Assembly: GCA_035041965.1 (NCBI GenBank)
Contig: JAPYMA010000129.1
Location: 1 to 64,000 of the forward strand
Length of the DNA stretch: 64,000 nt
Direction: 5' to 3'
DNA from: Anisakis pegreffii
Taxonomy: Eukaryota; Nematoda; Chromadorea; Rhabditida; Anisakidae
Below the pieces are notes generated by a model. That model saw nothing but the letters and a program-made list of their open reading frames with translations, ran no database searches and was not told the DNA's origin. This document shows positions 1 to 10,991 of the stretch, one piece after another. Both the position numbers and the translations under genes were made by a program. Every line of letters starts with the position of its first letter. Position 1 is the stretch's first letter.

Positions 1-19
1 GGAAAATTATACAAGATAG

Positions 20-247
20 ATGAAGGAACAGAAAATAAATGAAGCAGCTAAAGGAGCAAGTGGAAAAGCTCCATCAAGAAGAACAATGAGGATACAAAAT
101 CACACAAAACAATTAATGGCAGATAGAGCCCGCAGGATTATTGAAGGAAAAACAAACGAGGAAGAATACAAATCACTGTGTAAGGAAATACGACGATGCA
201 TCAAAGCTGATTGTGAAGCATATCGCACTGAAAGATTAAGGAAGTAG
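20..247 (+). pseudogene. RTE polyprotein linker fragment, out of frame with RT
   Basis: This 75-codon basic, Arg/Lys-rich frame ends in TAG at 245-247. Its sequence type (helical, with RARRIIEGK and CKEIRRCIKADCEAYR) matches the linker between endonuclease and reverse transcriptase in RTE elements. The RT frame begins immediately afterwards in another frame, so one small frameshift near 240-247 separates them. This suggests an inactive copy, or less likely a sequencing error. Confidence 0.6.
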
Positions 248-1944
248 TGGAAGCACATAAAAGCGTGAAAAAAGCAGAAAGAGATGTAGCACTGAAAAGA
301 AAAATGCCAAATGCGTTGAAAGATAACTCTGGAAGAACGACATCAGTGAGATCAGAAATAAAAGAAATGTGTGAAAAATTCTACAATGATCTATATTCCT
401 CAAAAATACAGATAACAGAGAAAAAATCGCGAGCTCAAGAAGAAGAAATACCAACAGTAATGAAAGAGGAAGTTAAAAATGCATTGAGCAAGATGAAAGC
501 AGATAAGAGTCCAGGAAATGATAAAAGAAAAGCAGAATACTTGAAAATGGGTGGAGAGAACCTCCATAAAGCGCTTGCAGAAAGATTTACGAAATATCTA
601 CAAAACACCGAAATTCCAAAGATTTGGTTGACATCAGAAACGGTACTTATAAGAAAGAAAGGTGACCCAAAAGATCTAGCGAACTATCGCCCTATTACCT
701 TGTTATCACAAGTATACAAGTTATTCACCAGAATAATTCTCAATCGAATTACAGGGCAGATAGAAATACGCAGAGAACAAGCTGGTTTCAGATCGGGTTA
801 TTCTACCATTGACCATATCCATGTTATCAGTCAACTGCTAGAAAAATGTAAAGAGTACCAAATCCCTCTGTGCCTTGCATTCGTGGATTACAGGAAAGCT
901 TTCGATTCAGTCGAAACTGCAGCGGTGATCAATGCTCTGCATGAGGCCGGCGTCAACGCAAAATATGTTGAAATGATAAAATTAATAAACAAAGGATGCT
1001 CCACCGAAATAAAAATACTCTCAGAAAGATGTCACATAAAAATTAATAAAGGAGTACGACAAGGAGACACACTATCTCCGAAACTGTTTGCAACAACACT
1101 AGAAGAACTGTTCAGAAAAATGGAATTCAAAGGTGGAATAAAAATAGACGGAGAAATACTATCATACCTACTTTTCGCAGACGATTGTGTATTAGTAGCC
1201 ACAAACCCAAAAGATCTCAAGAGCGATCTAAACCAACTAAAAATAAACTCCAAAAGAGTGGGACTGGAAATGAACTTGAAAAAGACTAAATGGATGCGAA
1301 ACTCTTACTGTGCACAAGGTAAAATTCAGCTAGATGAAATAGAAATTGAAGAGGTAAAGAACTATGTCTACTTGGGCCGCCAAATGGATCCCAATAACTG
1401 TCCTGAAGGAGAATGGGAAAGAAGGAGGAGAGCTGGTTGGACAGCATTTGGAAAATATCGAACGGTGCTGACAGATCAAACCCTGCCAATAAGAATCAGA
1501 AGAAATATATTTAACTCATCAATCCTTCCGGCTATGTTATATGCAAGCGAAACGTGGGCAACCACAAAAGTTGCAGAAGAAAAATTTGCTATAACAGAAA
1601 GAGCAATGGAAAGACGGATGTGTAACGTTTCACGGAAAGACAAGATAAAAAATGAGGAACTACGTTCGATGACCAAAGTGAAAGACATAGTAAACGAAAT
1701 GTATATCAGCAAAAGAAGATGGGCTGGGCACATAGCGAGAATGAATGATAACCGTTGGACTAGTCGAATAACACAGTGGATTCCAAGAGGAGTGAAGAGG
1801 CCCTTAGGCAGACCACGAATGAGATGGGATGAACCGCTTGTCAGAATGTTTGGCCAAAAATGGCAAAGGTCTGCTCAACAAAGAGTAATCTGGGGATCGG
1901 TAGACCTGCGCCCACATAGAGAGCGAAGACAGGTCGCAAGGTAA
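247..1944 (+). pseudogene. RTE reverse transcriptase (C-terminal part of polyprotein)
   Basis: About 565 codons are open. Reverse-transcriptase blocks are in order: an NYRPITLL block, FVDYRKAFDS with the first catalytic Asp near residue 214, GVRQGDTLSP, and the LLFADD box with the two further catalytic Asp at about 312-313, then LEMNLKKTKWM and the thumb motif YLGRQMD. The tail has the WAGHIARM segment. It would copy element RNA into DNA at the target site. There is no proper ATG; the frame opens at GTG because the true start lies in the upstream frame or outside the window. The catalytic residues are intact although the polyprotein is frameshifted. Confidence 0.85.
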
Positions 1945-1955
1945 TCGCAAGGTAA
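1934..1955 (+). repeat. Two perfect 11-bp tandem units at RTE 3' end
   Basis: TCGCAAGGTAA is repeated head to tail twice with no mismatch, directly after the RT tail. This is the expected position of the short 3' tandem repeats of RTE-type elements and so fixes the element's right boundary near 1955. Confidence 0.75.
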
Positions 1956-1970
1956 GATGAAGGAACGAAC

Positions 1971-4174
1971 CTCAATGAAAGCTTTATGAATAACATCGGA
2001 AATCATCAGTGTGTCATCACTCATCCCTCTGAAGTTGGCGTTACCACCGAATGCGTCAACGATACCAATCTTCTTAAGTGCTTCCACCAAATGGAATTTC
2101 TTCTCAAGTTTGAATTTCGGCAATTCAACCTGAAATTAATATGATTGGTCTAATTGTCCGGCACATATAATGTTTTCAATAAACCTTTCTGCTGATTATA
2201 TATTATTAGTGACATAATAGAATCAATGCTTCGATCAATTTCCAATCTGATCAAATTTTACGCGTTCTATCGAATCGAATGATATGGACAATTGATAGTG
2301 AATACCATCATCAAAAACAATTCAAACAATTCTGTGTTTCGACAGCTTTTCAGTGGACTCGCTGTAAGGAAAAGGGAATAATGCTGTCATCAACAAGATC
2401 GACAGGGCTTACCATGGCATTCCGCCAGTGAGTTTCAGATATCAGATTCAGCAACTCTTCACCTTTCAATGATTTCTCAAATTCTTCTAAGCCATATTTG
2501 TCTTTTGGCAAGAAAACATACATAGACACTTGATTGCCTTTGTACGGTAAACCGATAACTTGAACCTTGTCGTTTTCGTAATATGGAAAGTCGCCGTCAT
2601 TGAACATCATTTCAACCTGTGAATTGAACAGCATGAAAAGGGTGAGAAGCAGTCAAGTAAATCAGTAAGTGAATTCAGATAAGGACCAAAGGAGAACATT
2701 CCCTTGTTTTCTGACTGTTCATTTAATTATTCGTTGTAAATGCACCAAGGTTCTCACACAAACACAGTCGTTTCTATTACCTGTGTCGCAGAGTTTGCGG
2801 CCTGATAGAATGTCTTATTTTCAGTTCTTCCATCAATGAACTGATTCTGCCAAGAACCATTGAAATAGATCGCATTCACAAGCACCATAACTGTGAGTGC
2901 GTTGAACATATCTGCTCTAACGAGATCTTTAATCCTCGAATTCGTTTGCTTCTCGACCCATTCGTTTATTTGCTTCAATAGAGAAGAGTTCATGAACTGA
3001 CTGGTTATTTTGTCAACATGAACTAATATTGGTGCGGGTAGCAATATAATCTTCCATGACGACTGTTCATTCCTCTCTACATACCTCACGTATTTCTGAT
3101 GGTTCTTTCCATAGATTTTAAATTAATTCTGCGAATCGTTTTCTAATTCAAACGAACAGTCCAAGGACACATTAGCCCGCAATTAGAAACCACCGAATTC
3201 CCGCAATATGAACGATCAATAATTCGTTTTACCGTAAACCACCGGAACATGTTTATATCAGAACAACGACTGAAAAATAAATTCGTGGAGTGATTCATGC
3301 AACTGACATTCGCTACTTTAGCAGCTTGCGAGAAATCGACTTGTTCAAGTTTCCCTCCATAAACTTCTCGAATCGTCTTCAGATATGCCTCTTTCAGTCG
3401 ATATCCTTCTTTTATGAACAGCTTGTTGGCTGTGTCCAGTTGGAATCCAGCATTCGTTGCCTTCTTCTCGATGTCTTTCAGAACTGTACCGAAATATTTG
3501 TTGAATACTTCATTCGATTCACCTGAATCGTTTTGCTGTGAATAAATCGCAATTTAATCCAACAACAAAAATATCACTTAATTGCTTTCATTACTCCTTC
3601 TTAATCTTACTGTTAATCAAATTACTGCCGTTTAAATGAATAGAAACGGCATATTTCAATGGAGCATATCCTAGTCATAGGGGTACAGATGAACATTTAT
3701 AGGTATTGATGTAACCTCCAGCAAGAATCCGATTCATTTGCTCGTAAGTGCTGCCTTCCGCACCAGCGTAAGTCATCGCTAGTGCAACGGCTATCGAGAA
3801 TGGTGATATGATGAGTGACTGCGTTGGATTATCAACACTTTTACGGAGGAGATCTAACGCAAAATTTGACTGCGCCACTTCCATTTTTGTCAAATCGCAA
3901 CTGCAAAATAGATATGCATAGTGACATTCAACGAATAATGGAATGAGTAAATTTCAGTGGATATTCAGCACGAAACGCTGATACTCTTGAGTCCCATACA
4001 CCGCTTTGAGGTTTTCTCAGAACACAGTTGTTAGACTCCAAACATGATAAAACACAATGAACATCGATTCAGACGAATTACCACTCACCACGGTTGATCG
4101 CTATCTGCGTGCACGCAACACAAAAATAGCACCGCTAGGAATGCGACTGATCCACTCGCCGAATGACACCACAT
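1971..4174 (-). CDS. Serpin 1 (secreted), exons 1-6; reactive-loop exon not in window
   Basis: Exons, 5' to 3' on the minus strand: 4174-4089, 3900-3716, 3522-3317, 2972-2781, 2616-2413, 2129-1971, giving 344 codons in one open frame. Exon 1 encodes a signal peptide ending near CCVHA. The serpin core follows: [15 protein letters not shown] (helix B), [20 protein letters not shown] (helix F), [11 protein letters not shown] (strand 3A), [16 protein letters not shown] and [11 protein letters not shown]. All six exon lengths equal those of serpin 2, so the pair arose by tandem duplication. The last exon (strand 5A end, reactive loop, strands 4B/5B) is not found; the RTE element starts 15 bp into the intron. 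It may lie beyond the left edge or be lost. A trans-splice-like acceptor precedes the ATG. Confidence 0.9.
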
Positions 4175-4179
4175 TTGTC

Positions 4180-4187
4180 CTGAAATT
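4180..4187 (-). other. Putative trans-splice acceptor of serpin 1
   Basis: Read on the minus strand, AATTTCAG is followed by GACAA and then the ATG at 4174. No upstream coding exon is needed because the next exon supplies a complete signal peptide. Serpin 2 has the same layout. Spliced-leader addition is an inference from nematode practice; an ordinary 5'-UTR intron is the alternative. Confidence 0.4.
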
Positions 4188-5033
4188 AAAGTCAACTTCA
4201 CCGATAAACGAATAGCAATGCTGACGAACGCGCTTTCATTTTCTAGCAGCTATTCAAATAAACTGAAATATTCAATTGACGGTCTCATCTAACGAAAACT
4301 CCAAATGTTACAAACCGAGTCACAACAAAAATCAAATAAACAAAATGATTCATTCGCTGATCGAATCATTTGCAATGCGATACAGTCAATGACTGCCTTA
4401 GCTATTTTCCAACGATATAAATATCAAAGAATGGAAACTTAAACAAGGCCGATTACGACCTCCTCTTTAATAGACAATTTTATCAAAAAGATTTAATGGT
4501 CGCGCATTTATGATTCATCAATAACAGCAAACAACTACTGCTGGGATGAGTTTTTTAAAAGTTTCTTAGAAGTAATGGATGAACGAATGGATGTAAAACC
4601 GGTTTGACCGTGCTGATCTGAACAAATTCAGTGTGATTTTTAAAATGACGCATCTGCAGCAACGATGATTCGTTGACGAGAATAGGAATGATGACGCAAC
4701 AGATTTGAATTGAGAAAAGTTTCGGTTTCATCAATGCTTTGCAACAGGATTCTGATTTTGGCCTCTGCTCATAAATTTGTAGTCTTGCGGTCCTACAATA
4801 CCTAGCATAGCCAAGCTCCGGCTACGACATCCTGCACTTTCAATTTGCGAACAACTGTCATCGAATTTGTTCCATAACAACCTTCCAGGTCATAGTTTCA
4901 AATTTCCGCATTTTCGCGAACCAGATCATGTGAAAATTATTCACTTGTTACTTCTGCAACTAACTGTAAAGCATAGCTAAAATTTTCAGTGGTGTGAATT
5001 CATATACAGATGTTTCACAGAGGAACGGTATCG
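4188..5033. other. Spacer between the two serpin genes, no gene seen
   Basis: Only short chance frames are present. The right part should hold the serpin-2 3' UTR (read on minus) and the rest the serpin-1 upstream region. No repeat or RNA gene was recognised. Confidence 0.5.
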
Positions 5034-5039
5034 TTTATT
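5034..5039 (-). terminator. Possible polyadenylation signal of serpin 2
   Basis: AATAAA on the minus strand, about 180 nt downstream of the serpin-2 stop codon at 5219-5221. It is the nearest perfect hexamer noticed, and its distance suits a short 3' UTR. Confidence 0.35.
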
Positions 5040-5218
5040 TATCGAATTACAGACATTTAAACAAACGAAACGTATTCGATTCAATAAAAAACGAGCATTT
5101 AGAACGATTTCTCAAATTGAATTGACTCTAAAGATATTATGCAAGATTCACAATACACCACATTCACACACAAATAATTCACTTAACCAAATTACGAGTG
5201 TGAAGAACGTTCTCTTTA

Positions 5219-8200
5219 TCAATAATAATGTCCAATGAACAGAATGGTATTGCTCTTGACCAAGGCAAACATGAACGGATGATCAGCAATAAAGCTGACC
5301 GGAGGCTCCATCACCATCGGTGCAGACAACAACGTCATTTGCATACCAGTTGCCGCGGCTGCTTCTGTCCCCTTTTCGTTCACCTAAACAAATTCAAAGA
5401 GTTTCATGTAAAATCGCACGAAAAAATATTATCACACCGAAATTGCAGAGAATTCCACATTGAGAGAAAAAAGTATAAAATCTAAGGAAACGGATCCCTT
5501 TAGACCAGTGATTCTCACGCTCGGGTGCTCCATTACCTCTTTTGATGATCTGGCAGTCCGCTGTTACTCCCCCCTCTCCCCTTTGATACAAGAACTTACT
5601 TTTTCAACGTATAAGGTCAGTAGCAAACCAAAAACCGGCCCGGAAATTTCTCAACGGCGTGAAATAAATTAGCGTCCTAGACCGTTGTGTTGCTTTTCAT
5701 GCAATCGATTGCGATTGCATGGAAAGCTTTTGTCTATGACACGCTCACTTCAAACTGATTCAGATGGATTCTCATTCTTTTCAGACGTGTTGTATTCACT
5801 CTCATAGCTATTACATGTGAATATCATTCTCTTGATGAGTTTTCTCATTCACTTCGTCTCATTTCACTTCTCAGTTCGAATGAATTTCTTATTCTGTAGC
5901 TTATACTATTTACTCGATACATTGACGAGTGTTGACAGCAGAAGTCAACGATACAGCAATCGAACATTATTACTCAACAATTTTCGACAATCAAATTATC
6001 AATCATAGAGTGTATTTGATAGAATGAGAAGTTGGCTTTAGTTGTTGAGTATGATGAATGAGAAATTAGCAGAAGAGAACAATTTTGATGATAAAAGCTA
6101 TGAGAGTGATTAAAACAGCAAGGAAAAGAATGAAAACCCTGCTGGGCCGTTACGAGCTAATGATAGTTGATTTCATTGCAATGTGATCAGTATCCATTAT
6201 CATGGTAGTATAACGAATTCTTAGACGAAAAAAAAATTATCCAGGACATATGAAAAAACGAACCTCAATGAAAGCTTTGTGAATAACATCGGAAATCTTC
6301 AACGGATCATCACTGATCCCACTGAAGTTGGCGTTAGCACCGAATGCCTCACCGATACCAATCTTCTTAAGTGCGTTCACCAACTGGAATTGTTCCTCAA
6401 GTTTGAATTTCGGCAAATCAACCTGAAATTGATATGACTCTTTCAACTGTGCCGCACTTATCAATGTTTGTTATAAGCCTTTGTTCTGATTATATACTAT
6501 AACATGCACTCCTGAAATCAATGTTTTAGTCATTTCTATTCATATCAACTTTTATTGGTTTCATCGAACCAAATGAAACGCACAATTATTAATGAATATC
6601 ATCACTGAAAACGATTCAGATAGTTCTATGTATCATCGACGAGACACCACTGGGAAACCGTCAGTGGATAGAACTAGCCGTAGTCAAGAACAACTAATGG
6701 ATATTAGAGCTTACCATGGCGTCCCGTGAGTCAGTTTCAGAAATCATTTTCAGCAACTCTTCACCTTTCAATGATTTCTCGAATTCTTCTAAGCCGTACT
6801 TGTCTTTTGGCAAGAAGACGTACATATACACCTGATAGCCTTTGTAAGGTAAACCAAGAACTTGAACCTTGTCGTTTTCATAGTATGGAAATTCGTCTTT
6901 GTTGAACATCATTTCAACCTGAAAATGAAATGATACAAAAAGTATGAGAATTAATCAAATGAGTGAATAAACTGAGGGATGAGAACGAATTCAGATGAGA
7001 ACTAAAGGCGAAAAAGGCAGCCGTTACCTCTCTGGTTGAGTTTGCAGCCTGATAAAATGTTTTATTTTTAGTATTCTCATCCATGAATTGACTCTGCCAA
7101 GTACCATTGAAATAGATCGCATTCACAAGCATCATACGCGTTAGATCGTTGAACATGTCGGCGCTAACGAGATCTTTAATCCTCGAATTCGTTTGGTTCT
7201 CGACCCACTCGTTTATTTGCTTCAATAGAGCAGAGTTCATGAATTGAATGATTATTTCGTTACCATTAATACATAAGCTTGCGCTTAGACACATCACCAA
7301 ATTTCCCGCAATATGACAATCAACAAAATTCAATCCCATTTCGTTTTTCCGTAAGATCCATATGTTGGAACACTGAATGGAAAATGAAATCCTGGATTGA
7401 TTCATGCAACTGACATTCGCTACTTTAGCAGCTTCTAAGAAATCGACTTGCTCAAGTTGTCCTCCATAAACTTCTCGAATCGTCTTCAGATATGCCTCTT
7501 TCAGCTGATATCCTTCTTTTATGAACAACTTGTTGGCCAGGTCCAATTCGAATCCAGTATACTCTGGCTTATTCTCAATCCCTTTCAGAATTTCACCGAA
7601 GTGTTTATTGAACACTTCATTCGATTCACCTGAATCGATTTGCTGTGAATAAATCGCGTTTCATTTCAACCACAAAAATGTCATTCAATTGTTTTCATTA
7701 CTCTTTCTTTAGTTTATTATCCAGTCAAATCACTGTCGTTTGAATGAACAAAAAAAGTATTTCCATAGGGCATACTCTAATCTCAGGGGAACAGATGAAC
7801 ATTTATGTGCATTCGTCTAACCTCCAGCAAGAATTTGATTCATTTGCTCGTAAGTGTCCCCTCCCGCACCAGCGTAAGTCATCGCTAGGGCAACGGCTAT
7901 CGAGAATGGTGATATGATGAGTGACTGCTTTGCATCTTCAACACTTTTACGGAGGAGATCTAACGCAAAATCTGACTGCGCTACTTCCATTTTTGTCAAA
8001 TCGCAACTGCAAACTAGATATGTATGCATAGTGACATTCAACGAACAATGCAATGAGTAAATTTTAGTGGATATTCAGTCGGAAAGGCTGATGAAAATGA
8101 ACGAGAAGTGAACTGAAGTGCGACGACTATCTCAGAACGCAAATAGAAGGATGATGGGAAAGGAATTCGGCGAATTGCAAGATTTTTCGAATTTCAGCAG

Positions 8201-8384
8201 GCTCATTCACTGCTTCAAGGTTTCCTCAGAACAATGATCCTCAAAATGCAGGCATTATGAAAGAGAATGACTATTGGTCTAGACGAATTACCACTCACCA
8301 CGGTTGACTGTCATCTGCGTGCACACAACACAAAGTTGTCATGGCTACGAATGCGATCGATTTAGTCGCTGAACGACACCACAT
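5219..8384 (-). CDS. Serpin 2 (secreted serine protease inhibitor), complete
   Basis: Seven exons: 8384-8299, 8006-7822, 7629-7424, 7219-7028, 6918-6715, 6422-6264, 5383-5219; total 1197 nt, 398 aa, usual for a secreted serpin. Exon 1 gives an N-terminal signal peptide (cleavage after about residue 23, ...CCVHA). Core motifs include [46 protein letters not shown] and [16 protein letters not shown]. The hinge GTEAAAATG (349-357) is small-residue rich, as in inhibitory serpins. Counting 15 residues from the hinge Gly puts P1-P1' at Leu363-Ser364 in TLLSAP, predicting a chymotrypsin- or elastase-like target. The C-terminus has FIADHPFMF and ends GHYY. The intron before exon 4 uses a weak acceptor (ATTGAAG) chosen for the family frame EAAK|QINEWV. 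The last intron holds a hAT-like repeat. Confidence 0.95.
5506..6163 (-). mobile_element. hAT-like non-autonomous repeat, copy A (5' truncated)
   Basis: On the minus strand it aligns by eye with the copies at 49012 and 60990 (shared blocks around GTGAGCGTGTCA, AATACAACACGTCTGAAAAG and AGTCATCAAGAGAACG-like sequence). Its outer end at 5506 reads CAGTGATTCTCACGC on plus, a hAT-type terminal sequence matching the CAGTG.TTCTCA start of the other copies. The other end stops near 6160 in the middle of the shared sequence. It contains a palindrome at 5698-5721 with 9-bp arms. It lies entirely in the last intron of serpin 2 (5384-6263). Confidence 0.65.
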
Positions 8385-8389
8385 TTGTC

Positions 8390-8398
8390 CTGAAATTT
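8390..8398 (-). other. Putative trans-splice acceptor of serpin 2
   Basis: On the minus strand AAATTTCAG is followed by GACAA and the ATG at 8384, the same arrangement as in serpin 1 although the flanks differ. This suggests conserved spliced-leader addition; no leader RNA gene was found in the window. Confidence 0.4.
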
Positions 8399-8399
8399 A

Positions 8400-10990
8400 A
8401 TTCAGCATCGAGGATAAACGCATAGCAATGCTGACTAACGCGCGTTCATTTTCTAATAGTAATCAACTACGCAATGCCCATAATCTGCTACCGCATTTTT
8501 CCAATTCACTATCGTTTTTTGATAGAACTGTTATTTTGAAATGTTGGTAGCGAAGATCATCTTTTTGAACTTCACTGATTCCATTCAACAGTCGAACAAA
8601 ACGCTATCACAATTAAGTATTCAACAGTTACACTGATCCCATATGCGTTGCCTATATTAAGCTGTAAATATAGCAATATCCCGTTGATATTCACATGTGA
8701 TGACTGACACAAGATAATCTCTATATGATGAAACATCGTATTGTAACGAAACATCGCCGTCATCACAACAATAACGTCAACAAAGACGCAATTTTTGATT
8801 CGTAATAGCCAATTGGGCCACTGTGTAAACATCAGTATAACAACAGATCAATATGACGGTTTATTTCAAAATGTATGTTCACATGTTCCCGGAGGTCAAT
8901 TCGAAACATAATTTAACGCAAGTTCAGTGAAAATAGAACTGGACTACAATTCCAGATTACAAAGCATATTGCTTTCTCGTCGAGATGGTCTCTTTGATTC
9001 CGAAATCACACATAAAGGCAAAGCATGCATGGGATGGCTTTTCTGAATTCATAAAATACATTTCATATGTTGCCTAGTTACATTTGCGTACATTCGTTGC
9101 TAACTGAATGCATTGAATTTTTCATGATTTCATTTTCAAACATTTGCCTTCATTCATATAAAATGTTCTTGATCAGTGATTGAATGAAATTCAAATAAAA
9201 TAAAACATTCAATTGACGCTCCAATTCAACGAAATGTCATAAACTCAAACACAACAAATGTAAAGTCTCTCAAGCAAAACGATTGGTTCGCTGAATAAAT
9301 CTTTCCGATTAGATAGATACATCCAAGACAAAGTTACTTCCCACCGATATCAATAACAACAAACGAACGAATACAACGTCGACCACGGCAGCAGTTATTT
9401 CCACAAACACTCACTGCTAACTGAACGTGATTAAACGATGATCACATACACACAAACACATTTGTGACTCATGAATAACAGCAAATGACAACTGCTACTG
9501 CTGCTGGACTGAGTTCATTGACAACAGCGAATGTGGAAGTAATCGAAGAATGCAAAACGAGTTTAACCCCGCTCTGATTCACCCAAATTCAGTGCGTTAG
9601 ACAAAAGCAGTGAACAAAAAAACAACGAGCATGCAAGAAAGCGAACATATGAAAGAAGTGCAAACACGATGAATCACCACTACTTGTTGGTTTTAAGAAA
9701 ATGCAATCGAGAAGACGACTTTCTCTCGCATATTAACATCCCACTACGCTAGAGAATTCTCTTGTCAAATTCTCACACTAACTAAAGATAAGAGTGAGGA
9801 TTAGTTATGTGTTTGTTTTTGATAATCACCTGATCACCTCATTCCGCTTCATTGCCTCATTGATGCCGACCGAACAGACACTACCTACTTACTTCCTAAG
9901 AAGATGAAATGTGTTACATAGCGATTGCAATCACACCAACATTAAGATATCAATCAACAAGTATGTATCGATGTATTCATCCGTTCATCCATCACATTTC
10001 CAACACATAGAAAAAACCTTCAAAACAATTGTTTTGAAGTAAACTCAGTTGAGTAAACTTGTGAACAAATCGAAGGAACAAATCCACTGATTAGAGCCGA
10101 TCTCGGCGAAGAGGAACCTCAATAATCGATCTCAGCGAAGAGATTCCGAGTATTTAAACGATTTTTGAAACTTTCTCAGTGTTTCAGCGCAACTGTTTGT
10201 TGAGCAAAAAATTCAGCAAATTTGATCAGTTGATATTGTGTTTCGGGAACTTTCAGCCGAAATTGTCACAATTCATTAGTGATGTTTTTGTAGGTATCAC
10301 TAACGAGAATGTGCACAATCAAAAGAAAAAAGACAGATTTTGCTGGAAACAAAACAAGTTCTACCAGTTTGGATTTGCAGCGAAAACACCGAAACAAATT
10401 GTATGGTAGTTGAGTTTAGGAGATGTGCAAATTTTGCAGTAATTCGACTGCTGCGCTGTTGTTGTACACAACGTGCGGCAATCCGGTTGAAAACAACCTC
10501 AACTTATCTCAGTCGCACATCATTTTTCAATTGTTTCAACCGTATTAGGTGACAAATCAAATTAAAACCATGATTTGTCACTATGTTGACTCTTTTTGTC
10601 ATGTCAATTTTTTCACAGCTCGTAACATCCGTGAACTAAGAAACAGGGTACGAAACGGTACAAACGTCATTTCTTGAACTTTTCTTGTCAAATGCCGATA
10701 GATGAATAACGTTGAGATCAATTGACTGCAACTAGGCGATACAATGAGTCCGCTCAGTACTATGAGATACCTTCGCAAACTCACTTCAACTGTCGGACTA
10801 ATTCTATGGGAACTAAGCATTATGCGTTGTACAAAATCAACGGAAATACTCATCAAATCTCAAATCGATGCTACTTGCATTAACTCATTTTGACTTTTCA
10901 TGCATGATTCTAAACTAACGAGCAATATTTTCAACTGCTTAACTCCGACTATAATTTTTGTTCGAATAATTGTTTTGTTATCAAAGATGA
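8400..10990. other. Upstream region of serpin 2, no clear gene
   Basis: Mostly AT-rich unique sequence. A plus frame at 10340-10552 is Cys-rich (a CCC triplet and NC pairs) and could hold an upstream exon of the CCCKGDLCN protein that ends at 11279, but no splice model joins them cleanly. The short frame at 10179-10409 is not recognised. Confidence 0.35.
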
Positions 10991-10991
10991 A

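Larger units (their letters stand above)
1..1955 (+). mobile_element. RTE-like non-LTR retrotransposon, 5' end outside window
   Basis: The plus strand carries the C-terminal two thirds of a LINE polyprotein: the linker after the endonuclease, the reverse transcriptase and the C-terminal tail. The endonuclease would lie to the left of the window. The tail motif KRRWAGHIARM followed by a GRPRMRW segment is typical of RTE-type elements. The end is marked by two perfect copies of an 11-bp unit (TCGCAAGGTAA, 1934-1944 and 1945-1955), and the stop codon lies in the first copy; short tandem 3' repeats are common in RTE elements. The element lies antisense to, and 15 bp beyond, the end of serpin-1 exon 6 (1971), so it is inside that gene's last intron. 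Clade assignment is from motif memory only. Confidence 0.85.

Noticed and set aside
3290..3526. Plus-strand open frame (and its counterpart at 7448-7633)
   Set aside because: Both are antisense to serpin exon 3 in the two paralogs; the similarity between them reflects the serpin code on the other strand.
1971..4174. Serpin 1 as a pseudogene
   Set aside because: All six visible exons, splice sites and phases are intact; only the last exon is out of view, so the call is left open.
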